From Aquincola sp. (lineage in GTDB: Bacteria; Pseudomonadota; Gammaproteobacteria; Burkholderiales; Burkholderiaceae_C), in NCBI GenBank assembly GCA_029884035.1, contig JAOUIM010000066.1:1-12347 (forward strand): a DNA stretch of 12,347 nucleotides, written 5' to 3'. This document shows, one piece after another, positions 1 to 7,388 of the stretch. The notes beneath the pieces were generated by a model that saw only the letters and a program-made list of their open reading frames with translations, did not search any database and had not been told where the DNA came from. Positions within the stretch are counted from its first letter, which is position 1. The number at the start of each line of letters is the position of its first letter. The position numbers were made by a program, and so were the translations under genes.

Positions 1-1135
1 ACCGAGGCCAACAGTGGCAAGCGCCTCGCGCACCAGGCACTCCTTGCCGCTGCCGGTCTCGCCGCGCACCAGCAGGGGCACCGCCCCGCGCAGCGCCTGC
101 TGAGCGGCGCGCAGGGCCTCGGCAACCGCGCCGTCCTCCGCCACGAAGCCCGCCGCCGGCACGCTCGCCGTGGCTGCGGCAGCCTTCGGGGCCGCATCGG
201 GATGGCTCGACGCGGCGTGCGCCGCCGCGGTGCGCGGGCCGACCCAGCGCGACCATCGCGCTGCCGAAGCGGTCGGTCAGGCGCACCTCGCCCTGGACGT
301 GCAGTCGCGCAAGGAAGCCCGCGAAGCGCTCGCCGAATAGCTGCTCGAAGTGTCGGCCGCGCTGGGCATCGAGCCCGGCCAGCAGCAACTGGGCACGCGC
401 GTTCAGCGCGGTCAGCACGCCCTCGCCATCGAAGGTGAGCAGGCCTGCGCTTATCGTACGCAGGAACTCGCGACGCGGATGGATAGCCACGAGCAACTGC
501 CCGGGGCGCTGCTCGGCCAGCAGCACATTCTCGATGTGCGTGGTGGACATCTGCACCAGCGCCTGCGTGTGGCGCTGGCGTGACTCGACATACGAAGAAG
601 CATCGAGCAGCCCGACGATCTGCCCGTCCGCGTCGCGGATCGGCGAGGCGGTGCATGAGACCGCCGCGAGCCGAAGGAAGTAGTGGTCTGGCCCTGTGAC
701 AGCGATGCAACGCCCGGTGCGCAGCGCGGTGCCCAGGCCGTTGGTACCCGCCACCTCCTCACGCCAGCAGCTGCCGATCGCGATGTCCTCGTCGCTGCTC
801 ATCGCGAATCGATTGTCGGCCAGCACGTCCAGCACGGTGCCGTCGGCATCGGCGAAGGCGAGCAGGAAGTTCGATCCGGCGATCTGCTGCATCAGCGTCT
901 CGAGTTCGGCCTGCGCCAGGCGTCGCAGCGCGCCGGCCTGGTCGCGCCGCCGCACCAGCTCGGCCGTATCGACCACCGGCAGGCGCAGCCGCGCCGCGTA
1001 GTCCAGGCCATGATCGAGACAACGAGCCCAGCTCTCCAGGATCTCGTCCGCCGGGCGAAAACCGGGCGGCAGCGTCGAGCCGCGTCCGCGCAGGGCGCGG
1101 GCGTGTACGAGGGCGGGATCGGGAGACGAAACCAT
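1..1135 (-). CDS. AcoR-like sigma-54-dependent transcriptional activator, N-terminal part, with apparent frameshift
   Basis: This is an enhancer-binding activator of sigma-54 RNA polymerase in the cytoplasm; the 3' end lies outside the window. From the ATG at 1135 the frame reads an N-terminal helix with ESWARC (residues 34-39), then a GAF-type sensor domain (about 75-205) with the AcoR-family signature AGTNGLGTAL (129-138) and CTASPI (161-166). A PAS-like segment follows (about 212-295). Near 243 the reading must move by one base to stay coding-like: the shifted frame gives an Ala-rich linker and then the AAA+ Walker A motif GETGSGKE, encoded at about 37-60. A GTG seven codons upstream (LVTRGLDM context) is an alternative start. 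Family members are about 600-670 aa and often control alcohol, aldehyde or acetoin oxidation. It is divergent from a PQQ dehydrogenase operon, its likely target. The frameshift may be a real mutation or a sequence error. Confidence 0.85.
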   Translation of the reverse strand, partial: MVSSPDPALVHARALRGRGSTLPPGFRPADEILESWARCLDHGLDYAARLRLPVVDTAELVRRRDQAGALRRLAQAELETLMQQIAGSNFLLAFADADGTVLDVLADNRFAMSSDEDIAIGSCWREEVAGTNGLGTALRTGRCIAVTGPDHYFLRLAAVSCTASPIRDADGQIVGLLDASSYVESRQRHTQALVQMSTTHIENVLLAEQRPGQLLVAIHPRREFLRTISAGLLTFDGEGVLTALNARAQLLLAGLDAQRGRHFEQLFGERFAGFLARLHVQGEVRLTDRFGSAMVALGRPAHRGGARRVEPSRCGPEGCRSHGERAGGGLRGGGRRGCRGPARRSAGAARGGAPAGARRDRQRQGVPGARGACHCWPR

Positions 1136-1229
1136 GTCGAGCCCGCGCGTCACGAGCCGGGGCGCGCAGGGCAGGAAATCTAGCAGTTTGGCTGCCGCTG
1201 TGCGCCACGACGGCACGGACGTTCAGTTT

Positions 1230-1245
1230 TGGCACAGGGTTTGAC
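1230..1245 (+). promoter_or_regulatory. Candidate sigma-54 (-24/-12) promoter of the PQQ dehydrogenase operon
   Basis: The 16-mer TGGCACAGGGTTTGAC matches the sigma-54 consensus TGGCACRNNNNTTGCW at all positions except the last two, with correct GG-to-GC spacing. The -24 half (TGGCACA) is perfect. The -12 half has TTGA where TTGC is expected, so one of the most conserved bases is changed. A transcript would start near 1256, leaving a leader of about 95 nt before the dehydrogenase ATG. The position between a divergent sigma-54 activator gene and the operon raises its credibility. A 5-bp inverted repeat TGCCG-N13-CGGCA at 1193-1215 lies just upstream, but it is weak and rather close to be the activator site. 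Confidence 0.5.
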
Positions 1246-1337
1246 CCAGGATCGCGAAGCGTCGCTGTGCGTGCACGCTCGCGCCCCTGGTTCACCCCAC
1301 CCGCGCGCGGCGGTGGCCCACGAGCAGACCACTCAAC

Positions 1338-1344
1338 GAGGAGA
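1338..1344 (+). promoter_or_regulatory. Ribosome binding site fixing the start of the PQQ dehydrogenase
   Basis: GAGGAGA sits 7 nt before the ATG at 1352. The same frame is open upstream to an ATG at 1229, but that extension has no signal-peptide character and would lie over the candidate sigma-54 promoter. The strong Shine-Dalgarno and the export signal that begins right after 1352 decide for the downstream start. Confidence 0.8.
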
Positions 1345-1351
1345 CGTTTCC

Positions 1352-2653
1352 ATGAGATCGCACAAGCACCTCAGCAATCTGTTGACGCCGCTGGCCTTGG
1401 CCGCTGGCCTCGCGCTCGCCACGCCGGCGGCGCTGGCGCAGACCAATATCGAGAAGTTGAAGCAGATGAAGGTCGCGACCACCGACCTGAACATCCCGGT
1501 GGTGCCGCAGACCGGTGCCAACGCAAACGCGATCAAGGAGAACCTGAAGAAGGTCAAGCTGCCGCCGGGATTCAGCATTTCGCTGTACGCCATCGTGCCC
1601 GACGCGCGCCACATGGCCGTCGCGCCGAGCACTAACATGTTGTTCGTCGGCACGCGCAAGACGACGGTGTGGGCCGTGACGGATCGCAACAGCGACGGCA
1701 CCGCGGACGAGGTGAAGTCCTTTGCGCCGAGCCTGAAGTTCGTCAACCCCAACGGCGTGTGCTGGACTAAGGATGGCTTCCTGATCGTCGCCGAGCACAA
1801 CCGGGTGCTGAACTTTCCGGCGGCCGAATTCTTCTACGAGGGCCCGGACGTGGCCGTGATCGAGGTCGTCGGTCAGGGCAAGCTGGTGCCGCCGGAAGAA
1901 GAGAGCTACAACCATGGCGCGCGGACCTGTCGCGTCAGCGACGATGGCAAGCTCTACATCACGCTCGGCCAGCCCTACAACGTGCAGCCGAAGGAGAAGG
2001 TCGCGCTGTACGAGCAGTTGGGCATCGGCGGCATGATCCGCCTGAACCCGTTCGACGGCACGGGTCGCGAGGTGGTCGCGCGCGGTGTGCGCAACTCGGT
2101 GGGCATGGACATCAATCCCAAGGACAAAGTCGTCTGGTTCACCGACAACCAGACCGACGGCATGGGGGACGACACGCCGCCCGGTGAGCTCAACCGCATT
2201 ACGAAGGCCGGCGGCGAGCACTTCGGCTACCCGTTCATCCACGGCAACAACGTGCAGATCGCAGGCACGGCGGCGGCGCCCGACCTCAAGGGCATGAACC
2301 CGCCGGCCCAGTGGACCAAGCCGCAGATCGAATTCCCGGCGCACCAGGCGCAGCTCGGCATGACCTTCTACAACGGCAAGATGTTCCCGGCGAAGTACCA
2401 GGGCGGCATCTTCGTCGCGTCGCACGGCTCGTGGAATCGCACCAAGGCCAGCGGCGGGCTCATCAACTTTGTCTCGATGAAGGCCGACGGAACAGCGGAC
2501 AAGTCCGAGGTATTCGCTGATGGCTTCCTCGACGCCGACACCGGCCTGTACCGGGGTCGGCCGGTCGACGTGGCGGTGATGAAGGACGGCTCGCTGCTGA
2601 TCAGCGACGACTTCGCCGGCGCGTTGTACCGCGTGACCTACACCGCGCCGTGA
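1352..2653 (+). CDS. Exported PQQ-dependent glucose/sorbosone-type dehydrogenase (six-bladed beta-propeller)
   Basis: This 433-aa protein has a Sec signal peptide with a hydrophobic run (residues 10-24) and a likely cleavage after ALA at 29, placing it in the periplasm. The body matches the GSDH/sorbosone dehydrogenase propeller family. NHGARTCR (187-194) is followed by DGKLYITLG, and the His at 188 corresponds to the catalytic base of soluble glucose dehydrogenase. GVRNSVGMD (245-253) supplies the conserved Arg at 247 expected near PQQ. GGEHFGYPF, ASHGSWNR and, near the C-terminus, YRGRPVDVAV and LLISDDFAGALYRV are typical of sorbosone-dehydrogenase-like members. It would oxidise a sugar, aldose or aldehyde and pass electrons to the cytochrome encoded next, whose GTG overlaps this stop codon by 4 nt. 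The true substrate cannot be told from sequence. Family assignment is strong; residue equivalences are from memory of the family. Confidence 0.9.
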   Translation: MRSHKHLSNLLTPLALAAGLALATPAALAQTNIEKLKQMKVATTDLNIPVVPQTGANANAIKENLKKVKLPPGFSISLYAIVPDARHMAVAPSTNMLFVGTRKTTVWAVTDRNSDGTADEVKSFAPSLKFVNPNGVCWTKDGFLIVAEHNRVLNFPAAEFFYEGPDVAVIEVVGQGKLVPPEEESYNHGARTCRVSDDGKLYITLGQPYNVQPKEKVALYEQLGIGGMIRLNPFDGTGREVVARGVRNSVGMDINPKDKVVWFTDNQTDGMGDDTPPGELNRITKAGGEHFGYPFIHGNNVQIAGTAAAPDLKGMNPPAQWTKPQIEFPAHQAQLGMTFYNGKMFPAKYQGGIFVASHGSWNRTKASGGLINFVSMKADGTADKSEVFADGFLDADTGLYRGRPVDVAVMKDGSLLISDDFAGALYRVTYTAP

Positions 2654-2982
2654 GTTCGCAGCGAAGGTGCGCCGCCGCACTGGGCGCGGCGGCCTTATGC
2701 TGTCTTCCCCTGGGCGCCGCGTCGCAGGACGCCGCCCAGGGCCGCGTCAAGGCGCAGGCCTGTGCCGTGTGTCATGGTCCAATGGGCATCAGCACGGCGC
2801 CGGACGCACCCAACCTGGCGGGTCAGCCGGCGATGTACTTAGCGGCACAGCTGCGTGCCTACCGCAGCGGCGAGCGACGACATGAAGTGATGGCCGTCAT
2901 GGCCAAGAATCTGAGCAATGATGACATCGCCCACCTCGCCGCCTGGTTCGCCTCGATCCGCATCGACGTCAAGGCGCCATAG
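2650..2982 (+). CDS. Small exported class I c-type cytochrome (c553/c4-like)
   Basis: The protein has 110 aa and starts at a GTG that overlaps the dehydrogenase stop (GTGA), which suggests translational coupling; no separate strong Shine-Dalgarno is seen. A signal peptide (about residues 1-25) precedes a single haem site CAVCH (38-42). The axial Met is most likely Met81 in MAVMAKNLS, with Met84 as the alternative. The following NDDIAHLAAWF is the usual C-terminal helix of mono-haem c553/c4-like domains. It should be periplasmic after haem attachment by the Ccm machinery and is the expected electron acceptor for the PQQ dehydrogenase. The last 65 nt overlap the start proposed for the receptor gene downstream. 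Confidence 0.92.
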   Translation: MSSQRRCAAALGAAALCCLPLGAASQDAAQGRVKAQACAVCHGPMGISTAPDAPNLAGQPAMYLAAQLRAYRSGERRHEVMAVMAKNLSNDDIAHLAAWFASIRIDVKAP

Positions 2983-5107
2983 TCGGCGTTGCGCGCTCGC
3001 ATTGGCTGCGGGAGTGGCAGTCGGTGGTGCTGCGGCACAGACCGACGAATCTCGCCAGCAGATCGTGATCACCGGCAGCGGCGTCGAGCAGCGCGCCTTC
3101 GACACGCCCTACGCGATCAGCGTCGTCGATGCCGAGACGCTGCGAGCGGCCGGTCCGATGGTCAACCTGTCGGAGTCGCTCGCGCGGGTTCCGGGCCTGG
3201 TGGTCAACGCAAGGCAGAACTACGCGCAGGACCTTCAGATCAGCTCGCGCGGATTCGGGGCGCGTGCGACCTTCGGCGTGCGCGGAATCCGCCTGTACAC
3301 CGATGGCGTGCCGGCGAGCACGCCCGACGGTCAAGGGCAGGTGGCGCACTTCGACCTCGCCGGTGCCGAGCGCATCGAAGTGCTGCGCGGCCCCTTCTCT
3401 GCGCTTTACGGCAACTCGTCGGGCGGCGTGATCGCGGTCATCAGCGCACGGCCTCAGCAGCGCGAGACGCAGTTGGGAGTCGACGCAGGGACCGATGGCC
3501 TGCGCCAGTGGCGTGCTGCGGTCGAGGCGCCGCTCGAAGGCGGTTTCGACCTGCGGGCGTCGGCCAGCGGGTTCTCGACCGACGGCCCGCGTCCGCACAG
3601 CGCGGCCGATCGGCGCTTGGCCATTCTCCGTCTGGGGTGGCAGGGCGAGGCCGATCGCGTCACCGTGCAGGCCAGCCTCCACGAGCAGCCCGCCGACGAT
3701 CCACTCGGACTCACGCGCGCCCAGTTCGACGCCGATCCGCGCCAGACCGCACCGCAGGCGATCACGTTCGATACCCGCAAGACCATCGATCAACAACAGG
3801 TCGGGGCCCAATGGCGCCACCGCTTCGGCGCTGCCGAGGGCCCGTGGCCCGTGGAATCGGCGTTCAGTGTCTATGCCGGCTCGCGCGAGGTCACCCAGTG
3901 GCTGGCGATTCCCGCGGCGACCCAGGCCAACCCACGCCACCCGGGTGGCGTGGTGGACTTCGATCGGCATTACCTCGGCGCCGACCTGCGCTTCGTCTGG
4001 CGCTGGGCGCTGGCCGGGGAACGCAGCGCCGAGTTGATCGCGGGCTTGGCCATGGACGAGCAGAACGAGAACCGGCGCGGTTTCGAGAACTTCATCGGCA
4101 GCGGCGCGACGCAGCAACTCGGCGTCACCGGCCGTTTGCGCCGCGACGAGGCCAATCGCGCGCGCAGCAACGATGTCTATGCGCAAGCGCGCGCCGATCT
4201 CTCAGCGGCCTGGGCGGCCACGCTGGGGGTCCGCAGCGGACGACTCGATGTGCGCACCGAGGACGCGTACCTCGCCAATGGCGACGATTCGGGTTCGCTG
4301 CAGTATCGCTACACGGTGCCGGTGGCTGGTCTGCAGTGGCGTGCGACGCCGAACGTGAACCTGTACCTCAGCGCCGGCCGCGGCTTCGAGTCGCCGACGC
4401 TCACCGAACTCGCGTACCGCCCCGACGGGTCGGCCGGGTTCAATACCGCGCTGCGGCCACAGCGCAGCCGCCAGGTCGAACTCGGTGCCAAGTGGCGCGG
4501 TGCTCAGACGTCGCTCGAGGCGGCGCTGTTCCGCGCCGACACGAGCGACGAGATCGGCATCGCCACCAACGCTGGCGGGCGCAGCACGTTCACCAACGTC
4601 GGCCGCACCCGCCGTGACGGCGCCGAACTGGCCGCGCGTTGGCAGGCTGCGCCCGACTGGCGCACGCAGGTGGCTGTGACCTGGCTCGACGCCACGTACG
4701 TCGACGGATTCCTGACCTGCGCCGGCGTTCCCTGCGCTGCACCCACCGTGCCCGTGCCTGCCGGCAACCGGATCGCCGGCACGATGAGGAAGAGCGGTTT
4801 TGCCGAAATCGCGTGGCGCGCCGCATCGCACACCGAAATCGGCGCCGAACTGCGGGCGCAAGGCAGCATGGCCGTCAACGATCTCAACAGCGATGCCAGC
4901 AGCGGCGCCTGGATCGGCGCACTGCGTGCCACGCACCAGATCCCGATTGGCAGCGGCCGTCTCGACCTGCTCGCCCGGGTGGACAACCTGACCGACCGCC
5001 GCTATGCCGGCAGCGTCATCGTCGGCGACGCCAACGGACGCTATTTCGAACCGGCAGCAGGCCGCACCTGGCTCTTGAGCGCCACCTGGCGCGCGACCTG
5101 GAACTGA
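2918..5107 (+). CDS. pqqU: TonB-dependent outer membrane receptor, PqqU (YncD) type, probable PQQ importer
   Basis: This 729-aa TonB-dependent receptor resembles E. coli YncD/PqqU as I remember that sequence, over the whole length. Shared blocks include NLSESL, VPGL, RQNYAQDLQ, RGIRLY.DG.PA, LRGPFSALYGN, DTRKTI, HPGGVV-like, GRGFESPTLTELAYR, GRTRRDGAELA, TWLDATY, and GSVIV..NGRY.EP near the C-terminus. A cysteine pair (Cys601, Cys606) followed by GNR matches a loop in YncD. Order: signal peptide with a long basic N-region and cleavage near AAA|Q (40/41), a TonB-box-like IVITGSG (about 49-55), a plug to about residue 165, then a 22-strand barrel. YncD imports PQQ, so placement after a PQQ enzyme and its cytochrome supports the same role here. 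The start is either ATG at 2918 or 2921, inside the cytochrome gene; no strong RBS is visible and no later ATG would keep the signal peptide. Confidence 0.85.
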   Translation: MMTSPTSPPGSPRSASTSRRHSRRCALALAAGVAVGGAAAQTDESRQQIVITGSGVEQRAFDTPYAISVVDAETLRAAGPMVNLSESLARVPGLVVNARQNYAQDLQISSRGFGARATFGVRGIRLYTDGVPASTPDGQGQVAHFDLAGAERIEVLRGPFSALYGNSSGGVIAVISARPQQRETQLGVDAGTDGLRQWRAAVEAPLEGGFDLRASASGFSTDGPRPHSAADRRLAILRLGWQGEADRVTVQASLHEQPADDPLGLTRAQFDADPRQTAPQAITFDTRKTIDQQQVGAQWRHRFGAAEGPWPVESAFSVYAGSREVTQWLAIPAATQANPRHPGGVVDFDRHYLGADLRFVWRWALAGERSAELIAGLAMDEQNENRRGFENFIGSGATQQLGVTGRLRRDEANRARSNDVYAQARADLSAAWAATLGVRSGRLDVRTEDAYLANGDDSGSLQYRYTVPVAGLQWRATPNVNLYLSAGRGFESPTLTELAYRPDGSAGFNTALRPQRSRQVELGAKWRGAQTSLEAALFRADTSDEIGIATNAGGRSTFTNVGRTRRDGAELAARWQAAPDWRTQVAVTWLDATYVDGFLTCAGVPCAAPTVPVPAGNRIAGTMRKSGFAEIAWRAASHTEIGAELRAQGSMAVNDLNSDASSGAWIGALRATHQIPIGSGRLDLLARVDNLTDRRYAGSVIVGDANGRYFEPAAGRTWLLSATWRATWN

Positions 5108-5150
5108 CCCAGGAAACCAGTCTCCTTGGGGGACAGGCCGCAAATCGGCC
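5108..5150. terminator. Hairpins between convergent pqqU and pilU (possible bidirectional terminator)
   Basis: The 49-bp gap between two convergent genes holds two small stems. The first is CCCAGGA (5108-5114) pairing with TCCTTGGG (5123-5130), with one bulged base. The second is a perfect GGCCG-CAAAT-CGGCC (5136-5150). Neither is followed by a T-run on either strand, so this is not a classical intrinsic terminator. The position at the end of both units is the main support. Confidence 0.3.
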
Positions 5151-5156
5151 GCGGGC

Positions 5157-6293
5157 TCACACGATCTGCAGGTGCTCGGTGCCCGCGGCGAGATCCTGCG
5201 ATCGGGCACGCTGGCTGTTGAGCTTGATCTGCAGCCGCAGGTCGTTGACCGAATCCGCATTGCGTATCGCGTCCTCGTACGTGACCATGTTGGTCTCGTA
5301 GAGATCGAACAGCGACTGGTCGAAGGTCTGCATGCCCAGTTCACGCGAGCGCTTCATCAGCTCCTTGATGTCGCCGACCTCGCCCTTGAAGATCATGTCG
5401 GCCACCAGCGGCGTGTTGAGCATGACCTCGACCGCGGCGATCCGGCCCTTGCCTTCCTGGCGCGGCAACAGGCGCTGCGACACCATCGACTTCAGGTTGA
5501 GCGACAGATCCATCAGCAGCTGGGTGCGCCGCTCCTCGGGGAAGAAGTTGATGATGCGATCGAGCGCCTGGTTGGCGCTGTTGGCGTGCAGCGTGGCCAT
5601 GCACAGGTGACCGGTCTCGGCGAACGCGACTGCATGCTCCATCGTCTCGCGGTCGCGGATCTCGCCCATCAGGATGACGTCGGGCGCCTGGCGCAACGTG
5701 TTCTTCAATGCCGCGAACCAGTCCTCGGTGTCGATGCCGACCTCACGCTGCGTGACGATGCAGTTCTTGTGCGGGTGCACGAACTCGACCGGGTCTTCCA
5801 CCGTGATGATGTGGCCGTACGAGTTCTCGTTGCGAAAATCGACCATCGCGGCGAGCGAGGTGCTCTTGCCCGAGCCGGTCGCGCCGACGAAGATCACGAG
5901 GCCGCGCTTGGTCATCGCCACGTCCTTCAAGATCTGCGGCAGCCCCAGGCTGTCAATCGTCGGGATCTGCTGCGGAATCGTCCGCATCACCAGGCCCACG
6001 TTGCCCTGCTGCACGAAGGCGTTGCAGCGGAAGCGTCCGACGCCCGTGGGCGAGATCGCGAAGTTGCACTCCTTCGTCCGCTCGAACTCCGCCGCCTGCT
6101 TGTCGTTCATGACCGAGCGCGCCAGCGCGATCGTGTGCTGGCCGGTCAGCGGCTGCGGGCTGACCTTGGTGATCTTGCCGTCGACCTTGATCGCTGGCGG
6201 GAAGTCCGCGGTGAGGAAGAGGTCCGAGCCGTTGCGGCTGACCATCAGCCGCAGCAGGTCGTGGACGAATTTGGATGCCTGGTCGCGTTCCAT
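5157..6293 (-). CDS. pilU: Type IV pilus retraction ATPase PilU
   Basis: This 378-aa member of the PilT/PilU hexameric secretion ATPases is cytoplasmic at the base of the type IV pilus machine. It helps PilT depolymerise the pilus for twitching motility and DNA uptake. An N-terminal PAS-like domain (about 10-105) contains SDLFLTADFPP. The RecA-like core has Walker A GATGSGKS (137-144), the Asp box TVEDPVEF (164-171), Walker B ILMGEIRD (207-214) and the His box from ETGHL through DRI (226-247). The PilU assignment rests on these features of the C-terminal third: no AIRNLIRE motif and instead MIFKGEVGDIKELM. The gene starts 14 nt after pilT with AAGGA just before the ATG, so the two form an operon in the order pilT-pilU. 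Length is normal for the family. Confidence 0.95.
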   Translation of the reverse strand: MERDQASKFVHDLLRLMVSRNGSDLFLTADFPPAIKVDGKITKVSPQPLTGQHTIALARSVMNDKQAAEFERTKECNFAISPTGVGRFRCNAFVQQGNVGLVMRTIPQQIPTIDSLGLPQILKDVAMTKRGLVIFVGATGSGKSTSLAAMVDFRNENSYGHIITVEDPVEFVHPHKNCIVTQREVGIDTEDWFAALKNTLRQAPDVILMGEIRDRETMEHAVAFAETGHLCMATLHANSANQALDRIINFFPEERRTQLLMDLSLNLKSMVSQRLLPRQEGKGRIAAVEVMLNTPLVADMIFKGEVGDIKELMKRSRELGMQTFDQSLFDLYETNMVTYEDAIRNADSVNDLRLQIKLNSQRARSQDLAAGTEHLQIV

Positions 6294-6307
6294 GAGGGTC
6301 CTTCAGT

Positions 6308-7351
6308 TCAACCAGGGAAGTTTTCCGGGAAGCGGGCGCGCATGCGGGCCTCGGCCGGGGAAACGACGTTGCGCCGCACGAGCTCGGTCAGGCATTGGTC
6401 GAGCGTCTGCATCCCCAGGCTCTGGCCAGTCTGGATCGATGAATACATCTGGGCCACCTTGTTCTCGCGCACCAGGTTCTTGATCGCGGAGGTCGCAATC
6501 ATGATCTCGTGCGCCGCGACGCGGCCGCTGCCGTCCTTCAACTTGCACAGCGTCTGCGAGATCACCGCGATCAGCGACTCGGACAGCATCGCGCGCACCA
6601 TTTCCTTCTCGGCCGCCGGGAACACGTCGACGATACGGTCGATCGTCTTGGCCGCCGAGCTCGTGTGCAGCGTGCCGAACACCAGGTGGCCGGTCTCGGC
6701 AGCGGTCAATGCCAGTCGAATCGTTTCCAGGTCTCGCATCTCGCCCACCAGGATCGCGTCCGGATCCTCGCGCAGCGCGGCACGCAGCGCGTTGTTGAAG
6801 GACAGCGTGTGCGGCCCGACCTCGCGCTGGTTGACAAGGCACTTCTTGCTCTCGTGCACGAACTCGATCGGATCCTCGACCGTCAGCACGTGGCCGTACT
6901 GGTTCTCGTTGAGGTGGTTGACCATCGCCGCCAGCGTCGTGCTCTTGCCCGAGCCGGTGGGGCCGGTGACGAGAACCAGGCCGCGCGGGCGCAGCGACAA
7001 CTCGGCGAAGACCTTGGGTGCGTTGAGCTGCTCGAGCGTCAGGATCTTGCTCGGGATGGTCCGGAACACGGCGCCGGAGCCGCGGTTCTGGTTGAAGGCG
7101 TTGACGCGAAAGCGCGCCAGGCCCTGGATCTCGAAGCTGAAGTCGCACTCGAGCGTGTCCTCGTAGTGCTTGCGCTGCGCGTCGTTCATGATGTCGTACA
7201 CCATGTCGTGCACATGCTTGTGCTCCAGCGGGTCGACGTTGATGCGGCGCACGTCGCCGTGCACGCGGATCATCGGCGGCAGGCCGGCCGACAGGTGCAG
7301 GTCCGAGGCCTTGTTCTTGACCGAAAAGGCCAGCAGTTGGGTGATATCCAT
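6308..7351 (-). CDS. pilT: Type IV pilus retraction ATPase PilT
   Basis: This 347-aa protein is the main retraction motor that powers pilus disassembly by ATP hydrolysis. It has the PilT start MDITQLLAFSVKNKASDLHL, an N-terminal PAS-like domain (to about 100), Walker A GPTGSGKS (130-137), the Asp box TVEDPIEF (157-164), Walker B ILVGEMRD (200-207) and the His box ETGHL...DRI (219-240). The C-terminal AIKNLVRE (289-296) is the PilT-specific AIRNLIRE-type motif needed for retraction, which separates it from PilU. No key residue is missing. The RBS is weak. It is the first gene of pilT-pilU and is divergent from yggS with 36 bp between the start codons. Confidence 0.97.
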   Translation of the reverse strand: MDITQLLAFSVKNKASDLHLSAGLPPMIRVHGDVRRINVDPLEHKHVHDMVYDIMNDAQRKHYEDTLECDFSFEIQGLARFRVNAFNQNRGSGAVFRTIPSKILTLEQLNAPKVFAELSLRPRGLVLVTGPTGSGKSTTLAAMVNHLNENQYGHVLTVEDPIEFVHESKKCLVNQREVGPHTLSFNNALRAALREDPDAILVGEMRDLETIRLALTAAETGHLVFGTLHTSSAAKTIDRIVDVFPAAEKEMVRAMLSESLIAVISQTLCKLKDGSGRVAAHEIMIATSAIKNLVRENKVAQMYSSIQTGQSLGMQTLDQCLTELVRRNVVSPAEARMRARFPENFPG

Positions 7352-7388
7352 TCGAGCGCGCTTCGCGTGAGATAGGTTTAATCGATTA
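7352..7388. promoter_or_regulatory. Compact divergent pilT/yggS intergenic region with a palindrome
   Basis: Only 36 bp separate the two start codons, so promoters for at least one gene must lie partly inside the opposite coding region. The stretch contains the perfect 10-bp palindrome TAATCGATTA (7379-7388), which ends on the A of the yggS ATG. Upstream of it the strand is AT-richer (GATAGGTTTAAT) than its surroundings and could hold a -10 element on either strand. I cannot define a -35/-10 pair with confidence. Confidence 0.35.

Noticed and set aside
1193..1216. Inverted repeats TGCCG-N13-CGGCA and GTGC-N9-GCAC as the activator binding site
   Set aside because: Arms are only 4-5 bp in GC-rich DNA and lie about 15-35 bp from the -24 element, closer than usual for sigma-54 enhancers; not enough for a separate call.
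1229..1351. Upstream extension of the dehydrogenase to an ATG at 1229
   Set aside because: The extension lacks a signal peptide, overlaps the candidate sigma-54 promoter, and the ATG at 1352 has a strong ribosome binding site followed by an export signal.
1292..2680. A 462-codon open frame on the minus strand opposite the PQQ dehydrogenase
   Set aside because: It lies antisense to a gene with clear family motifs, has Arg/His/Val-rich composition typical of GC-rich shadow frames, and shows no domain.
2969..4186. Long minus-strand open frame (405 codons) opposite the TonB receptor
   Set aside because: Shadow of the receptor gene; the plus-strand product matches YncD/PqqU along its length, so the antisense frame is not coding.
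5172..7166. A 664-codon plus-strand open frame across pilU and pilT
   Set aside because: It spans two complete opposite-strand genes with intact Walker motifs and has no recognisable domain; it is a composition effect.
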